Positions 30,572-39,927 of a DNA stretch of 64,000 nucleotides are shown piece after piece (within the stretch, counting starts at the first letter, position 1; every line of letters starts with the position of its first letter). Made by a program: the position numbers and the translations under genes. This DNA comes from Amphibacillus cookii (GTDB taxonomy: Bacteria > Bacillota > Bacilli > Bacillales > Amphibacillaceae), in contig NZ_JAFBDS010000002.1 in NCBI RefSeq assembly GCF_016908375.1, positions 411,040 to 475,039 of the forward strand, written 5' to 3'. The notes beneath the pieces are model-generated. The model made no database searches. It was not told the origin of the DNA and worked only from the letters and a program-made list of their open reading frames with translations.

Positions 30572-31380
30572 GGCTTAAGGAGCTCTCTTATCTGTTCGAA
30601 TCCTCGTCCGATTGTTGTCGATTGATGACTGTCTGATCCAGGTATAAGCTCAATACCAATTTCTTTAGCTTTTCGTGCGACTTCAAGTTTTGGATAAACC
30701 GATAGACAGTCTGGTTTGTATAACCCAGCTGTATTGAGGTCAAGTGAATAATGATTTGCTTTTATTTTATTTAGTACTTCATCTATGATGGTCTGATCAT
30801 TGAATGGACTCGGGTATTTGAGTGCAAATTTTTCAATTAAAGTTAAATGACCAATTCGCTGTGGCTTATACTGGCCTAAATCGACAGTGATTGATGAAAG
30901 AACGGTTTGATAGTAGTGTTTATATACAGCTTCTATTGACTGAAATTGCTTAATGATATTAGCGAATTCAGTGGCACTGTAATCTAAACATACATATTGA
31001 TTATCAGGCGCTTTTAACATATGTACCGAAAGAATGGCATCGTCAATTTGCTTACCATATTGGTCAAGAAATGATTGGATTTCTTCTTGATAACCGTCAA
31101 TATAATCGACTTCAAATCCTATATTAATTTTAATATCTTCTTTATATTGTAGTTTTAGTTGTTCGCCTTTTTTTAAATACATGTCTAAGTCTGACCACGC
31201 CATCGCGCTATCTTGATTAGGAACCGGATCCTGAAATGATATTGGCAGCGGGGCGTGTTCCGTAAAGCTGATTTCTGATAATCCTAATTTGATTGCATTT
31301 AAAATATAGTGTTCCCATTGGTCATTTGATCCGTGTGGACAAAATGGTGTGTGTACATGAAAATCTCCATAAGCTATCAT
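30568..31380 (-). CDS. hisJ: histidinol-phosphatase, PHP family (HisJ)
   Basis: A 270-residue PHP-fold phosphatase. The metal ligands include H8 and H10 (GDFHVHTPF), H42 region (FTEHAPL), D229-type GFEVDYI, ILSVHMLK, GHLTLI, and the final GSDSHQ. It removes phosphate from histidinol phosphate, the penultimate reaction of histidine synthesis, filling the gap left because the hisB below has only the dehydratase part. It is divergent from the hisZ operon, sharing a 150-bp control region with it. Its stop codon is provided by the R5 repeat fragment. Confidence 0.94.
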   Translation of the reverse strand: MIAYGDFHVHTPFCPHGSNDQWEHYILNAIKLGLSEISFTEHAPLPISFQDPVPNQDSAMAWSDLDMYLKKGEQLKLQYKEDIKINIGFEVDYIDGYQEEIQSFLDQYGKQIDDAILSVHMLKAPDNQYVCLDYSATEFANIIKQFQSIEAVYKHYYQTVLSSITVDLGQYKPQRIGHLTLIEKFALKYPSPFNDQTIIDEVLNKIKANHYSLDLNTAGLYKPDCLSVYPKLEVARKAKEIGIELIPGSDSHQSTTIGRGFEQIRELLKP

Positions 31381-31442
31381 CGCATTTCCTCCTTATTTAT
31401 TTAATGATAAAGTTAAAATGATGAATTGAAAAGGATTTTTTG

Positions 31443-31472
31443 TTGACTTTATTAAAGATTGCATGTTACTGT
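31443..31472 (+). promoter_or_regulatory. his operon promoter
   Basis: TTGACT at 31443-31448 and an extended -10 (TG at 31464-31465, TACTGT 31467-31472) with an 18-bp spacer. A TACAAT at 31476 is an alternative -10. Confidence 0.55.
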
Positions 31473-31486
31473 TAGTACAATAAAAT

Positions 31487-31504
31487 ACTTTATCTAGATA
31501 AAGT
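31487..31504. promoter_or_regulatory. 18-bp perfect palindrome, putative operator of the his genes
   Basis: ACTTTATCTAGATAAAGT reads the same on both strands. It lies some 15 bp beyond the -10 and 33 bp before the hisZ start, where a bound dimer would block transcription. A TrpR-like histidine repressor (YerC/HisR type) is a possible partner, by analogy only. Confidence 0.6.
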
Positions 31505-31536
31505 GGTAGAGCGATAAAGAAACGGGAGTGATGATC

Positions 31537-32643
31537 GTGTTTTTACCTGCAGGGAGTCAAGACCAAATTGGTGAAAAATTAAATAAGCAAGCGCATGTTA
31601 ATCAAATGTTTAGGACTGTGGTTCAGCGCAGGGATTATAAAGCGATAGAAACCCCAGTCGTTGAATATGCAGAAACGTTTACCAATCCGCATGTTGGTAT
31701 GGATTTTAGCAAACTATTAAAATGGTTTGACAGAGAAGGGGAAATAGAGGTTCTTAGACCAGATTGGACAACAGCGATTGCCAGAGCATTAATGAAACAG
31801 CATCGCTCTCAATTAAAATGGTTTTATCAAGGGTCTATTTTTCGACAAGATAAAAACGGGATTGAGAGTAGGCAAGCAGGGATTGAGATTATTAGAACAG
31901 ATGCCTTCCTTGGAGAAATGGAATCATTGTTTACGGCGGTTGATTTTTTGTCCGCTTTATCTATAGACAATTATATGGTTGAATTAGGACATACAGGTAT
32001 ATTTGAATACTTAACAACACCTCTTGGATTAGATAGAAAAGAGGAAGGTTTGCTAAGAGCAGCGATGCATGATAAAAAGAAAGATGTGGTCTACCGTTTA
32101 GTCCTAGAGAAAGGACATGAAGACATTGCCGAGCAATTAGTTACTTTGACACAAGCTTTTGGTGGAAAAAGCGTATTAGATGATTACATGGAAAAATGGC
32201 AGGATGTTCATGAACTTAAAGAAATCATCTGTTTGTTAAAAAAGTTAGTTAATGCCTTAGAAGAGCTTGGAGATATTGATGTGACTGTAGACCTTGGTCG
32301 TGTTAAACAACTCCCTTATTACAGTGGTACGATGTTTCGTGGCTATTTAACAAGCTCTGGAGATATCTGCTTTTCTGGTGGACGCTATGATAAGTTATAC
32401 AAACAATTTAACCAAAATATTTCTGCAGTCGGTTTAGCCTTTGACGTTGATCAATTAGCGAAAATTATCAAACCACAACTGGAAGCTAAACGTCTTTGCA
32501 TTGTAGCCTCTCCAAATACGCATGTTAAAGCTGAAAAAATGAGACGAGATTATCCTGAGTTCCGTGTCGATATCCAATATCAAATGCCATCATCGGATCA
32601 ATATGATCAAATTATTCAGTTAGCAGATGGGGTGAAAAGATGA
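31537..32643 (+). CDS. hisZ: ATP phosphoribosyltransferase regulatory subunit
   Basis: About 368 residues related to histidyl-tRNA synthetase but without its tRNA-binding domain. IRTDAFLGEMESLFTA and YYSGTMFRGYL with SGGRYDKLY are HisRS-like motifs retained for structure. HisZ is required as partner of the short HisG and gives feedback control by histidine. GTG at 31537 follows GGGAG by eight bases and starts MFLPAGSQD; earlier in-frame codons (GTG 31528, ATG 31531) lie inside the ribosome site. First gene of the operon; its stop overlaps hisG by four bases. Confidence 0.93.
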   Translation: MFLPAGSQDQIGEKLNKQAHVNQMFRTVVQRRDYKAIETPVVEYAETFTNPHVGMDFSKLLKWFDREGEIEVLRPDWTTAIARALMKQHRSQLKWFYQGSIFRQDKNGIESRQAGIEIIRTDAFLGEMESLFTAVDFLSALSIDNYMVELGHTGIFEYLTTPLGLDRKEEGLLRAAMHDKKKDVVYRLVLEKGHEDIAEQLVTLTQAFGGKSVLDDYMEKWQDVHELKEIICLLKKLVNALEELGDIDVTVDLGRVKQLPYYSGTMFRGYLTSSGDICFSGGRYDKLYKQFNQNISAVGLAFDVDQLAKIIKPQLEAKRLCIVASPNTHVKAEKMRRDYPEFRVDIQYQMPSSDQYDQIIQLADGVKR

Positions 32644-33257
32644 AGCCGGTCATTGCATTAACGAAAGGGCGTTTAGAAAAACAATTTTTAAGCTTTTTTG
32701 CTTCCATAGGCTATGACATTAATCCACTAATAGAAAAAGGTCGTAAATTGCGTGTTGAGACCCATGAATTTGCTTTTATTTTTGCTAAAGGTCCTGATGT
32801 TGCAACATATGTTCAATATGGTATTGCTGACCTTGGTATTGTTGGTGGGGATATACTGGCTGAATTTCAACCTGATGTCTATGATCTCTTGCCACTCCCG
32901 TTCGGTCAGTGTCGTATGGCTGTAGCAACAGAAAAAGGTAAAAGCTGGTCAAATCAAAAAAAATATATTGCGAGTAAATATACGGGCATTACTAAAGCAT
33001 TTTTTAAAGATAAAGGTGAGTCTGTAGAAATTATAAAATTAGAAGGATCGGTAGAACTCGCTCCGATATTAGGTTTAGCAGATGCGATTGTGGATATTGT
33101 TGAGACCGGTACAACATTAAAAGAAAACGGTTTGGTTATTGATGAAGAATTTATGGAATTTAGTGCACGGTTAATAGCTAATCGTGCATCATTAAAGATC
33201 AAACGGCAACAACTCAATCCAATCATTGAAAAACTACAGCAAAAGGAGAATGAATAA
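32640..33257 (+). CDS. hisG: ATP phosphoribosyltransferase, short form
   Basis: A 205-residue catalytic subunit of the HisG-short class, which lacks the C-terminal regulatory domain and needs HisZ. IALTKGRLEKQFLSFF and DLGIVGGDIL are the substrate-binding segments, and DAIVDIVETGTTLKENGL is the phosphoribosyl-diphosphate loop. It joins ATP and phosphoribosyl diphosphate in the first step of histidine synthesis. ATG overlaps the hisZ stop; hisD follows after three bases. Confidence 0.96.
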   Translation: MKPVIALTKGRLEKQFLSFFASIGYDINPLIEKGRKLRVETHEFAFIFAKGPDVATYVQYGIADLGIVGGDILAEFQPDVYDLLPLPFGQCRMAVATEKGKSWSNQKKYIASKYTGITKAFFKDKGESVEIIKLEGSVELAPILGLADAIVDIVETGTTLKENGLVIDEEFMEFSARLIANRASLKIKRQQLNPIIEKLQQKENE

Positions 33258-33260
33258 GTC

Positions 33261-34541
33261 ATGATATCTACTTATCGTGCGTCTGAATTTGAAGCGATGT
33301 TGCACGCGCAAAAAAAACAAAGCAATCAAACCAGTGAAGCTTATCAAGTTGCAAAAGAAGTGATTGCCGAAGTTCAAGCAGATGGAGATCGTGCACTAGC
33401 GAAGTATGTAGAGAAGTTTGATGGCGTTGTACCTGATCGTTATCTTGTTTCTGAACAGGAGCGTGAACAAGCGTGGCAACAAGTTGATGATCAAACCATT
33501 CAAGCATTAAAAAATGCAGCTGAAAATATTAGAGCGTTTCATGCTAAGCAGATTAAACAATCAAAATTTATGCAAGATGAACTTGATATTGTTTCTGGTC
33601 AACTGTATCGAGCGATTGATAAAGTGGGGATTTATGTCCCAGGCGGTACGGCTTGTTATCCATCATCAGTACTTATGAATGCCATACCTGCCGTGCTTGC
33701 AGGGGTAGAAGAGGTTATTATGGTTACACCAGCACGTCATGGTGCTGAGATCGCACCGATTTTATCTGTAGCCGCTGATATTGCCGGTGTAAGTTCAATC
33801 TATAAAATAGGTGGCATCCAAGCGGTTGCCGCATTGGCTTATGGAACGGAGTCGATCCCTTCTGTTGATAAGATTGTAGGGCCTGGTAATGCTTATGTAG
33901 CGGCTGCTAAAGCGCTTGTCTATGGCGATGTAGGTATTGATATGATTGCTGGACCATCGGAGGTGGCGATTATTGCCGATCAGACGGCTAATCCAGCCCA
34001 TGTCGCGGCAGATCTTATTGCACAAGCAGAACACGATACGAACGCACGTGCATTCTTATTCACACCTTCACAGCAATTAATTGACGAAACTAAAGTGGAG
34101 TTGAGTAAACAAACGGAACGACTACCAAGAGCTGAAATTGCCGTTTCAGCTTTAAAAGCTAATGGTGCGCTTGTGATGGTCGAACATTTAGATGATGCTT
34201 TTAGACTGTCTAACATGTTAGCACCTGAGCATTTAGAAATTCAAGTTGACCATGCGCTAGATTATTTGAAGTATGTTAAACATGCCGGGTCTGTTTTTTT
34301 AGGTCATTATACACCAGAATCATTGGGCGACTATTATGCGGGTCCTAATCATGTTTTGCCGACGTCAGGAACGGCTAAATTTTCTTCTGGACTGTCTGTT
34401 GATGATTTCGTTAAAAAAACAACTTTTTTATATTACTCTAAAACCGCTTTGCAAAATGCTGCTCAAGATGTGATCACGATCGCAGAAGAAGAACAATTAG
34501 CCGGACACGCACGAGCGGTATCGCAACGATTAATGAAATGA
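33261..34541 (+). CDS. hisD: histidinol dehydrogenase
   Basis: A 426-residue zinc enzyme carrying out the last two oxidations, histidinol to histidine with two [37 protein letters not shown], and [12 protein letters not shown] are the family's NAD and zinc regions; the conserved glutamate and histidine lie in APEHLEIQ, and [13 protein letters not shown] is the C-terminal active-site loop. AAAGGAG precedes the start. Normal length for the family. Confidence 0.97.
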   Translation: MISTYRASEFEAMLHAQKKQSNQTSEAYQVAKEVIAEVQADGDRALAKYVEKFDGVVPDRYLVSEQEREQAWQQVDDQTIQALKNAAENIRAFHAKQIKQSKFMQDELDIVSGQLYRAIDKVGIYVPGGTACYPSSVLMNAIPAVLAGVEEVIMVTPARHGAEIAPILSVAADIAGVSSIYKIGGIQAVAALAYGTESIPSVDKIVGPGNAYVAAAKALVYGDVGIDMIAGPSEVAIIADQTANPAHVAADLIAQAEHDTNARAFLFTPSQQLIDETKVELSKQTERLPRAEIAVSALKANGALVMVEHLDDAFRLSNMLAPEHLEIQVDHALDYLKYVKHAGSVFLGHYTPESLGDYYAGPNHVLPTSGTAKFSSGLSVDDFVKKTTFLYYSKTALQNAAQDVITIAEEEQLAGHARAVSQRLMK

Positions 34542-34557
34542 GAAAAGAGGGATTAGG

Positions 34558-35145
34558 ATGCGACACGCTAAAAAAACGAGACAAACCTTTGAAACGAAAA
34601 TTGAAGTGAATCTAAACTTGGATGATCCAAATGAAGTAAACATTGACACGGGCGTTGGCTTTTTCGATCATATGCTGACGTTATTTGCTAAACATGGGAG
34701 ATTCGGATTGGTGGTTAAAGCAGATGGCGATTTACATATTGATAGCCATCATACCGTTGAAGATGTTGGTATTGTCATTGGTCAATTGATCAAAGAAGCG
34801 TTAGGTGACAAACAACAAATTAATCGTTATGGTACGGCTTATGTACCGATGGATGAAGCTTTAGGGTTTGTATCGCTCGATATTAGTGGTCGCCCATACC
34901 TTGTTTTAGATGCTGATTTTAAAAATGATAAGCTAGGTAACTTTGATACTGAGCTTGTCCGTGAATTTTTACAAGCTTTTATGGTTCATGGCGGCATAAC
35001 CTTGCATGCCCGTGTCTTATATGGAATTAACACACATCATAAAATTGAAGCGATTTTTAAAGCATTAGGTCGAGCATTTGGCGAAGCGATAAAAATTAAT
35101 CCAGAAATTAAAGGGATTAATTCAACAAAGGGGTTGCTTGAATGA
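34558..35145 (+). CDS. hisB: imidazoleglycerol-phosphate dehydratase
   Basis: A 195-residue monofunctional dehydratase with the two internal repeats that build the manganese site: [14 protein letters not shown] with [18 protein letters not shown], and [31 protein letters not shown]. The phosphatase domain fused to HisB in enterobacteria is absent, its job being done by hisJ. Its stop overlaps the hisH ATG (ATGA). Confidence 0.97.
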   Translation: MRHAKKTRQTFETKIEVNLNLDDPNEVNIDTGVGFFDHMLTLFAKHGRFGLVVKADGDLHIDSHHTVEDVGIVIGQLIKEALGDKQQINRYGTAYVPMDEALGFVSLDISGRPYLVLDADFKNDKLGNFDTELVREFLQAFMVHGGITLHARVLYGINTHHKIEAIFKALGRAFGEAIKINPEIKGINSTKGLLE

Positions 35146-35741
35146 TCGCCATTATTGATTATGGTATGGGAAATGTTGCAAGTGTACAAACAGCCTTTGA
35201 GAATTTAGGCTATCAAGTGGTGCTTACGGATGATCATGCGACATTACGTAAGTCGTCACATATTATTTTACCAGGCGTTGGTTCTTTTCAAGCTGCCATG
35301 ATTGAAATTGAATCGCGAAATTTGAAGAAAATTCTAATTGAATTGGCGGAAACCAAACCATTTTTAGGTATTTGTTTAGGAATGCAGCTTTTGTTTACTG
35401 AAGGGACTGAAGGAGGATTAACTAAAGGTCTTAACCTTATCCCAGGAAGCGTTGATCGTATTGATACCGCTCATATATTACCACATATTGGATGGAACCA
35501 ACTGCAAGTCACTGATCTCGTCCCAAGTTTTCAAGCGTTTAATGATGAATTTGTTTATTTTGTCCATACATTTGCTGCTAAAACAGCGAAAGAATATATT
35601 GTTGCAACAACGGACTATGGTGGAGAGGTTACCGCTATTGTCCGTAAAGGCAATGTATTCGGCATCCAATTTCATCCGGAAAAAAGTGCAACCATTGGTG
35701 GAGAAATAATGAAAACATTTTTAGAAGAGGTGAAGAAATGA
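35142..35741 (+). CDS. hisH: imidazole glycerol phosphate synthase, glutaminase subunit
   Basis: A 199-residue class I glutamine amidotransferase. The catalytic cysteine is in [12 protein letters not shown] (near 79), and the histidine-glutamate pair is in [10 protein letters not shown] (about 180-184). It makes ammonia for HisF by hydrolysing glutamine. It overlaps hisB and hisA by four bases each, consistent with coupled translation of complex partners. Confidence 0.97.
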   Translation: MIAIIDYGMGNVASVQTAFENLGYQVVLTDDHATLRKSSHIILPGVGSFQAAMIEIESRNLKKILIELAETKPFLGICLGMQLLFTEGTEGGLTKGLNLIPGSVDRIDTAHILPHIGWNQLQVTDLVPSFQAFNDEFVYFVHTFAAKTAKEYIVATTDYGGEVTAIVRKGNVFGIQFHPEKSATIGGEIMKTFLEEVKK

Positions 35742-36451
35742 AAATATTACCGGCAATTGATCTGATGGATGGTAAATGTGTCCGCCTTTATCAAGGTGAC
35801 TTTAATCAATCTGAACAAGTAGCAAGTGATCCGCTTGAGCAACTAGACAGCTTTATAAAAGATGGTGCGGAGATTGTTCATATTGTTGATTTGGATGGCG
35901 CAAGGAATAGTAATGGCAGACAAATTCAATTAATTGAGGCTCTTTGTTCACGATCAACAGTACCAATTCAAGTTGGTGGTGGGATTCGTTCAATTGAAAC
36001 GGTTGATCAGCTAATAAAGGCTGGAGCTGAACGTTTAGTGGTGGGTACAGCCGCAATAGAAAACATTAATTTTTTAAAAGAGGCTTTAGCTAAATACCCA
36101 GAAAACATTGTGGTTGGCATTGATGCTAAAAATGGTAAAGTAGCGAGCCATGGTTGGGAAAACCTATCAGAACTTGATTATCTTGCATTTGCAAAGGAAA
36201 TTGAGCAACTTGGTGTTCAAACCATCGTGTTTACGGATATATCAAAGGACGGGACCATGCAAGGGCCTAATTTAGAACAATTACGTGCATTAAATCATGC
36301 GGTATCGTGTAAAGTCGTTGCTTCAGGTGGCATTAGTCGTGACCAAGATATTAAGGATTTAGCCAAAATTGGCATAAAGGAAGCTATTGTCGGAAAAGCC
36401 ATTTACCAAGGTACGGTTACATTAAAGGGGCACAATCGTTATGATTGCTAA
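35738..36451 (+). CDS. hisA: phosphoribosylformimino-AICAR phosphate isomerase
   Basis: A 237-residue TIM barrel. The catalytic aspartates are in [14 protein letters not shown] (D8) and [14 protein letters not shown] (near 170), with phosphate-binding loops GGGIRSIE and ASGGISRD. It opens the ribose ring of ProFAR in the fourth step. The gene runs 11 bases into hisF, so its last residues (GHNRYDC) are shaped by the overlap. Confidence 0.97.
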   Translation: MKILPAIDLMDGKCVRLYQGDFNQSEQVASDPLEQLDSFIKDGAEIVHIVDLDGARNSNGRQIQLIEALCSRSTVPIQVGGGIRSIETVDQLIKAGAERLVVGTAAIENINFLKEALAKYPENIVVGIDAKNGKVASHGWENLSELDYLAFAKEIEQLGVQTIVFTDISKDGTMQGPNLEQLRALNHAVSCKVVASGGISRDQDIKDLAKIGIKEAIVGKAIYQGTVTLKGHNRYDC

Positions 36452-37199
36452 ACGCATTATCCCATGTCTAGATGTTAAAGATGGAAAAGTGGTCAAGGGA
36501 ACTAATTTTGTTGGTTTAAGAGAACTTGGTGATCCAGTTGAAATGGCAAAGACATACTCCGAAGCAGGTGCTGATGAAATAGTTTTTCTTGATATATCAG
36601 CGACACATGAAGCAAGAGATACAATTGTAGATATCGTTAAAGAAACCGCGCGAAACGTACATGTACCTTTCACGGTCGGCGGTGGGGTCCGTTCAATAGA
36701 AGATATGACGCGATTGTTACAAGCAGGTGCTGACAAAGTAGGCATTAATTCAGCAGCTGTAACTGATCCGCAATTAATTACAGCGGGAGCTACTCGCTTT
36801 GGTTCACAATGTATCGTCGTAGCTATTGATGCTAAGAAAGTTGCTGATCGATGGCATGTGATGACACATGGTGGCCGGAAAGATACGGGTATTGACGCGG
36901 TAGAGTGGGCTCAAGAAGCAGAACAGCGAGGGGCAGGTGAAATATTGTTAACCAGTGTAGATACTGATGGGGTAAAAAACGGCTTTGACCTCTCGTTAAC
37001 ACGAGCGATCGTTGAAGTTATTCGTATTCCAGTGATTGCATCAGGTGGCGTCGGTCATCCAGATCACTTTGCTGAAGTATTTGATGCGACAAATGTTTCA
37101 GCTGGTTTAGCGGCGTCAATCTTTCATGAAAATACTTATACCATAAAAGCGGTTAAAGCAGCTTGTAAAGCGAAAGGAGTGAACGTTCGTGAAGCCTGA
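36441..37199 (+). CDS. hisF: imidazole glycerol phosphate synthase, cyclase subunit
   Basis: A 252-residue TIM barrel, related to HisA. The catalytic aspartates are in [15 protein letters not shown] (D11) and [15 protein letters not shown] (D130), with [10 protein letters not shown] and [11 protein letters not shown] as phosphate loops. It uses ammonia channelled from HisH to form the imidazole ring, releasing AICAR to purine synthesis. Its 3' end overlaps hisI by 11 bases. Confidence 0.97.
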   Translation: MIAKRIIPCLDVKDGKVVKGTNFVGLRELGDPVEMAKTYSEAGADEIVFLDISATHEARDTIVDIVKETARNVHVPFTVGGGVRSIEDMTRLLQAGADKVGINSAAVTDPQLITAGATRFGSQCIVVAIDAKKVADRWHVMTHGGRKDTGIDAVEWAQEAEQRGAGEILLTSVDTDGVKNGFDLSLTRAIVEVIRIPVIASGGVGHPDHFAEVFDATNVSAGLAASIFHENTYTIKAVKAACKAKGVNVREA

Positions 37200-37842
37200 T
37201 TTCACAAAAGGCCTTATCCCGGCGATTGTCGTTGATGCAGACACGAAAATGGTATTAATGTTGGCTTATATGAACCAATCAGCATATGAAAAAACTTTAC
37301 AGACACGGGAGACTTGGTTTTACTCTCGATCAAGGCAGCAATTATGGCATAAAGGGGCAACGTCTGGAAATACCCAGAAGGTGGTTTCAATCAAGCTTGA
37401 TTGTGACCAAGATACACTTCTCATTGAAGTAAAACCGAATGGCCCGGCATGTCATACTGGATCTACTACATGTTTCTTTAATGAAGTGCAAAACGATTCA
37501 AGGTCTAAAGATTTTGACCCGACCATTTTCGATAAAGTATGCGATGAAATTTTGCTACGGAAGAAAAGTCCTCAAGAAGGTTCTTATACCAATTATTTGT
37601 TTAATAAAGGTACTGATAAAATTGGCAAAAAAATTATCGAAGAAGCTGGCGAAGTCGTTATTGCTTCTAAGAATAATGATAAAGAAGAATTGACATTAGA
37701 AGTAAGTGATTTACTTTACCATACCTTTGTGATGTTAGCAGAGAAAGATGTTGATTTAGCTGATATAAAAGCAGAATTAACAAAAAGATTCAGTAAAAAA
37801 GGCAATAGTAAAGGTGACCGACCTGACATTGATCAGTGGTAA
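37189..37842 (+). CDS. hisIE: bifunctional phosphoribosyl-AMP cyclohydrolase / phosphoribosyl-ATP pyrophosphatase
   Basis: A 217-residue fusion. Residues 1-110 are HisI, with zinc and magnesium ligands in SIKLDCDQD and [13 protein letters not shown]; residues 115-217 are HisE, with [19 protein letters not shown] and the [13 protein letters not shown] metal-binding helices. These catalyse steps two and three of the pathway. It starts at GTG with AAAGGAG nine bases upstream and is the last gene of the operon. Confidence 0.96.
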   Translation: MKPDFTKGLIPAIVVDADTKMVLMLAYMNQSAYEKTLQTRETWFYSRSRQQLWHKGATSGNTQKVVSIKLDCDQDTLLIEVKPNGPACHTGSTTCFFNEVQNDSRSKDFDPTIFDKVCDEILLRKKSPQEGSYTNYLFNKGTDKIGKKIIEEAGEVVIASKNNDKEELTLEVSDLLYHTFVMLAEKDVDLADIKAELTKRFSKKGNSKGDRPDIDQW

Positions 37843-37878
37843 ATAAGGATAATCTTTTAATGGTGTGATTCGCTACGA

Positions 37879-37910
37879 AACAGGCAGTAGTAAAAAACAA
37901 ACTACCTGTT
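37879..37910. other. hairpin 36 bp after hisIE
   Basis: AACAGGCAGTAGT pairs with ACTACCTGTT (one bulge). No T run follows; it may protect the 3' end of the his mRNA. Confidence 0.45.
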
Positions 37911-37995
37911 AACGATAATAATATTATGTAAACTAGATAATGTATTGAAATGGGTTTATCATCTTTAAAACATAGCTGAAGTATATGAGAAGTAT

Positions 37996-38044
37996 AAATC
38001 TCCAAACGAATGAATGAGACCATCGTTTGGAGATCTTAAATTTG
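37996..38044 (+). terminator. probable his operon terminator
   Basis: AAATCTCCAAACGA pairs with TCGTTTGGAGAT around a 13-base loop; the following CTTAAATTT is a weak T tract. It shares the sequence ATCTCCAAAC with the terminator at 46161. Confidence 0.6.
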
Positions 38045-38055
38045 TATTATAGAGC

Positions 38056-38347
38056 ATTTATCACAGATAACCGTCCGTAAACAAAATAGAGAACAGAGGT
38101 AAAGCAGTTTAGGTGGGTGATAACGAGCGCTCATGTTCGGATTCACTCAACGAACCATCAGTGGGTGGGTAAGATCGTAGACTAAGACCGCCAGGATTAC
38201 AGACTAAGATCGCCACCTCCTTAAGAGGATTACAGACTAAGGGCGCCACGTCCTGTGGCAACGTCTGCATAACCTACATCCTGTAGGCCCACGTCTGCAT
38301 GACCTATATCCTGTAGCCCTCCGTCTACTGAATGAAGGTTCGTTTCA
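38056..38347 (+). repeat. dispersed two-hairpin element, copy R6 (longest form)
   Basis: Left end CATTTATCACAGATAACCG, first domain ending GGTGGGTGATAACGAGCGCTC, then ATCAGTGGGTGGG. The second domain has three AGACTAA half-modules on the left, two ACGTCTGCAT half-modules on the right, and CCTACATCCTGTAGG. The right end CTGAATGAAGGTTCGTTTCA contains, on the reverse strand, the stop codon of msrA. Confidence 0.87.
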
Positions 38348-38869
38348 TGACCAATTTGTTTTAATAAATTCGTCCCGACCTGACTTTGCACGGTCTTCTT
38401 TATAGTGTTCTGTGTTCGTTTTGTAGTAATCCTGATGGTAGTCTTCCGCTGGATAGAAAGGGCTAGCAGGGAGGATTTCTGTTACGATGGGTTTATTAAA
38501 CCGACCACTTTGTGCAACAGCTTGCTTCGTTGCGTCGGCTAAGCGCTTTTGTTCTTCGTTATGATAAAAGATCGCTGTACGGTATTGTGGACCCCGATCA
38601 TGAAATTGACCATCTGGATCGGTAGGATCAATTTGCGGCCAATATAAATCTAAGATTTGCTGGTAAGTTATTTTGTCAGGATCATAGGTTATTTGCACAG
38701 CTTCATAATGACCCGTTTGCCCTGTTTTTATTTGTTCATAAGTTGGGTGATCTGTATCTCCTCCGGTATATCCAGAAATCACAGCGTCTACACCATCCCA
38801 TTGGTCAAATGGTTTTACCATACACCAAAAGCAACCACCAGCAAATGTGGCATAAGCTTTTTTCTTCAT
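38345..38869 (-). CDS. msrA: peptide-methionine (S)-S-oxide reductase MsrA
   Basis: A 174-residue repair enzyme that reduces the S form of methionine sulfoxide in proteins. The catalytic cysteine is in the N-terminal GGCFWC motif (residue 13), and YTGGDTDHPTYEQI, GHYEAVQI and YHQDYY are conserved substrate-binding segments. It follows gltC on the same strand after 17 bases and may be cotranscribed. Its stop codon is the last part of repeat R6. Confidence 0.96.
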   Translation of the reverse strand: MKKKAYATFAGGCFWCMVKPFDQWDGVDAVISGYTGGDTDHPTYEQIKTGQTGHYEAVQITYDPDKITYQQILDLYWPQIDPTDPDGQFHDRGPQYRTAIFYHNEEQKRLADATKQAVAQSGRFNKPIVTEILPASPFYPAEDYHQDYYKTNTEHYKEDRAKSGRDEFIKTNWS

Positions 38870-38886
38870 ATTTATTTCCCCCTTAT

Positions 38887-39801
38887 TTAAAATTCTCTGT
38901 CTAATGTTGGGTGATGTTTACTAAAATAATTAATAACAAATTGATAAAACACTTTCTCAGATGGAGCTAAATCGCGATGTTTAGGGGTAATCATCCCTAC
39001 ACTTCTTTTTAAATCAGGACTGCTAATGGGAATTCTTACAGTGTAATTTGATTGATATTCAGCAATGGCACTTTCAGGCAAAACGGTAATACCTATACCT
39101 GCAGCCACCATCCCTTTAATCGCATCTAAATCCTCGCCTTGTGTAGTTACATGTGGCTCAAATCCAACTGAATAACAAGCATCAATAACAAGCTTTTCGA
39201 AAATATAGCCTCTAGGAAATAAAACGAAATCTTCCTCTTTCAATTCAGTTAAATAAACACTTTTTCGTTTAGATAACCGATGGTTGTTCGGAGTTAAGAG
39301 ATACATCTTCTCGTGAAAGAGGATATCACCATTAATATGGGGATCATCCGTTATAACTGGGCCAATAAATGCAATATCGAGTTCTCTCTCCTTAATAGCT
39401 TCAATAAGAAAATGATAAGCTCCTTGTCTTAATTGAAAATGGATATTAGGATAAGTGGTTTTGAACTCGGCTAAGAGATGGGGTAATAAACTACTCGCCA
39501 AACTAGTGGGAAAGCCAATCTTAATTGATCCACGTTCAGGGTCAATATATTCGTCCATTTGTTTTTTTGCATAATCAATCGCCTTCATCGCTTCTTTAGC
39601 ATGAGTTAAAAAAATTTTGCCAATTGGTAAAAGTTTAACATTTCGTCCTTCCCTTTCGAAAAGTTGCACACCTAGTTCATTTTCTAAATTGGCGATCTGT
39701 CGACTAATTGCTGATTGCGCAACATGGAGATGAACAGCTGCTTCCGATACATGTTCTCGTTCTGCTACCTCGATAAAATATTTCAATTGTCTAAATTCCA
39801 T
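38887..39801 (-). CDS. gltC: LysR-type regulator of glutamate synthase, GltC
   Basis: A 304-residue LysR-family activator with helix-turn-helix at about 15-45 (EHVSEAAVHLHVAQSAISRQIANLENELG) and effector domain from 90. The long identical runs with B. subtilis GltC (KIGFPTSLASSLLP, EGDLDAIKG-like GEDLDAIKGMVAAGIG) and the divergent glutamate synthase genes make this identification strong. GltC activates the synthase genes with 2-oxoglutarate and represses with glutamate. Of three consecutive ATG codons I take the third (39801), six bases from GGGGGG and matching the known N-terminus MEFRQL. Confidence 0.95.
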   Translation of the reverse strand: MEFRQLKYFIEVAEREHVSEAAVHLHVAQSAISRQIANLENELGVQLFEREGRNVKLLPIGKIFLTHAKEAMKAIDYAKKQMDEYIDPERGSIKIGFPTSLASSLLPHLLAEFKTTYPNIHFQLRQGAYHFLIEAIKERELDIAFIGPVITDDPHINGDILFHEKMYLLTPNNHRLSKRKSVYLTELKEEDFVLFPRGYIFEKLVIDACYSVGFEPHVTTQGEDLDAIKGMVAAGIGITVLPESAIAEYQSNYTVRIPISSPDLKRSVGMITPKHRDLAPSEKVFYQFVINYFSKHHPTLDREF

Positions 39802-39820
39802 CATCATCCCCCCAAAAGAT

Positions 39821-39839
39821 TAATCTATATTTTAGATTA
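39821..39839. promoter_or_regulatory. GltC-box-like palindrome
   Basis: TAATCTATATTTTAGATTA is a 19-bp dyad with the LysR T-N11-A form, and its ATCT-N7-AGAT core matches the shape of B. subtilis GltC box I. It lies 20 bp upstream of gltC, in the gap shared with the glutamate synthase gene. Confidence 0.7.
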
Positions 39840-39927
39840 TATTCATTGTTATTATATATTGTATATATAAATCATAAAAACTACAATAGAAATAGACACA
39901 AAAATCTTATTTTCGGGGGCGTGTTTC

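Noticed and set aside
32954..33262. Reverse frame overlapping hisG
   Set aside because: A shadow of hisG codons, with no start signal and no recognisable domain.
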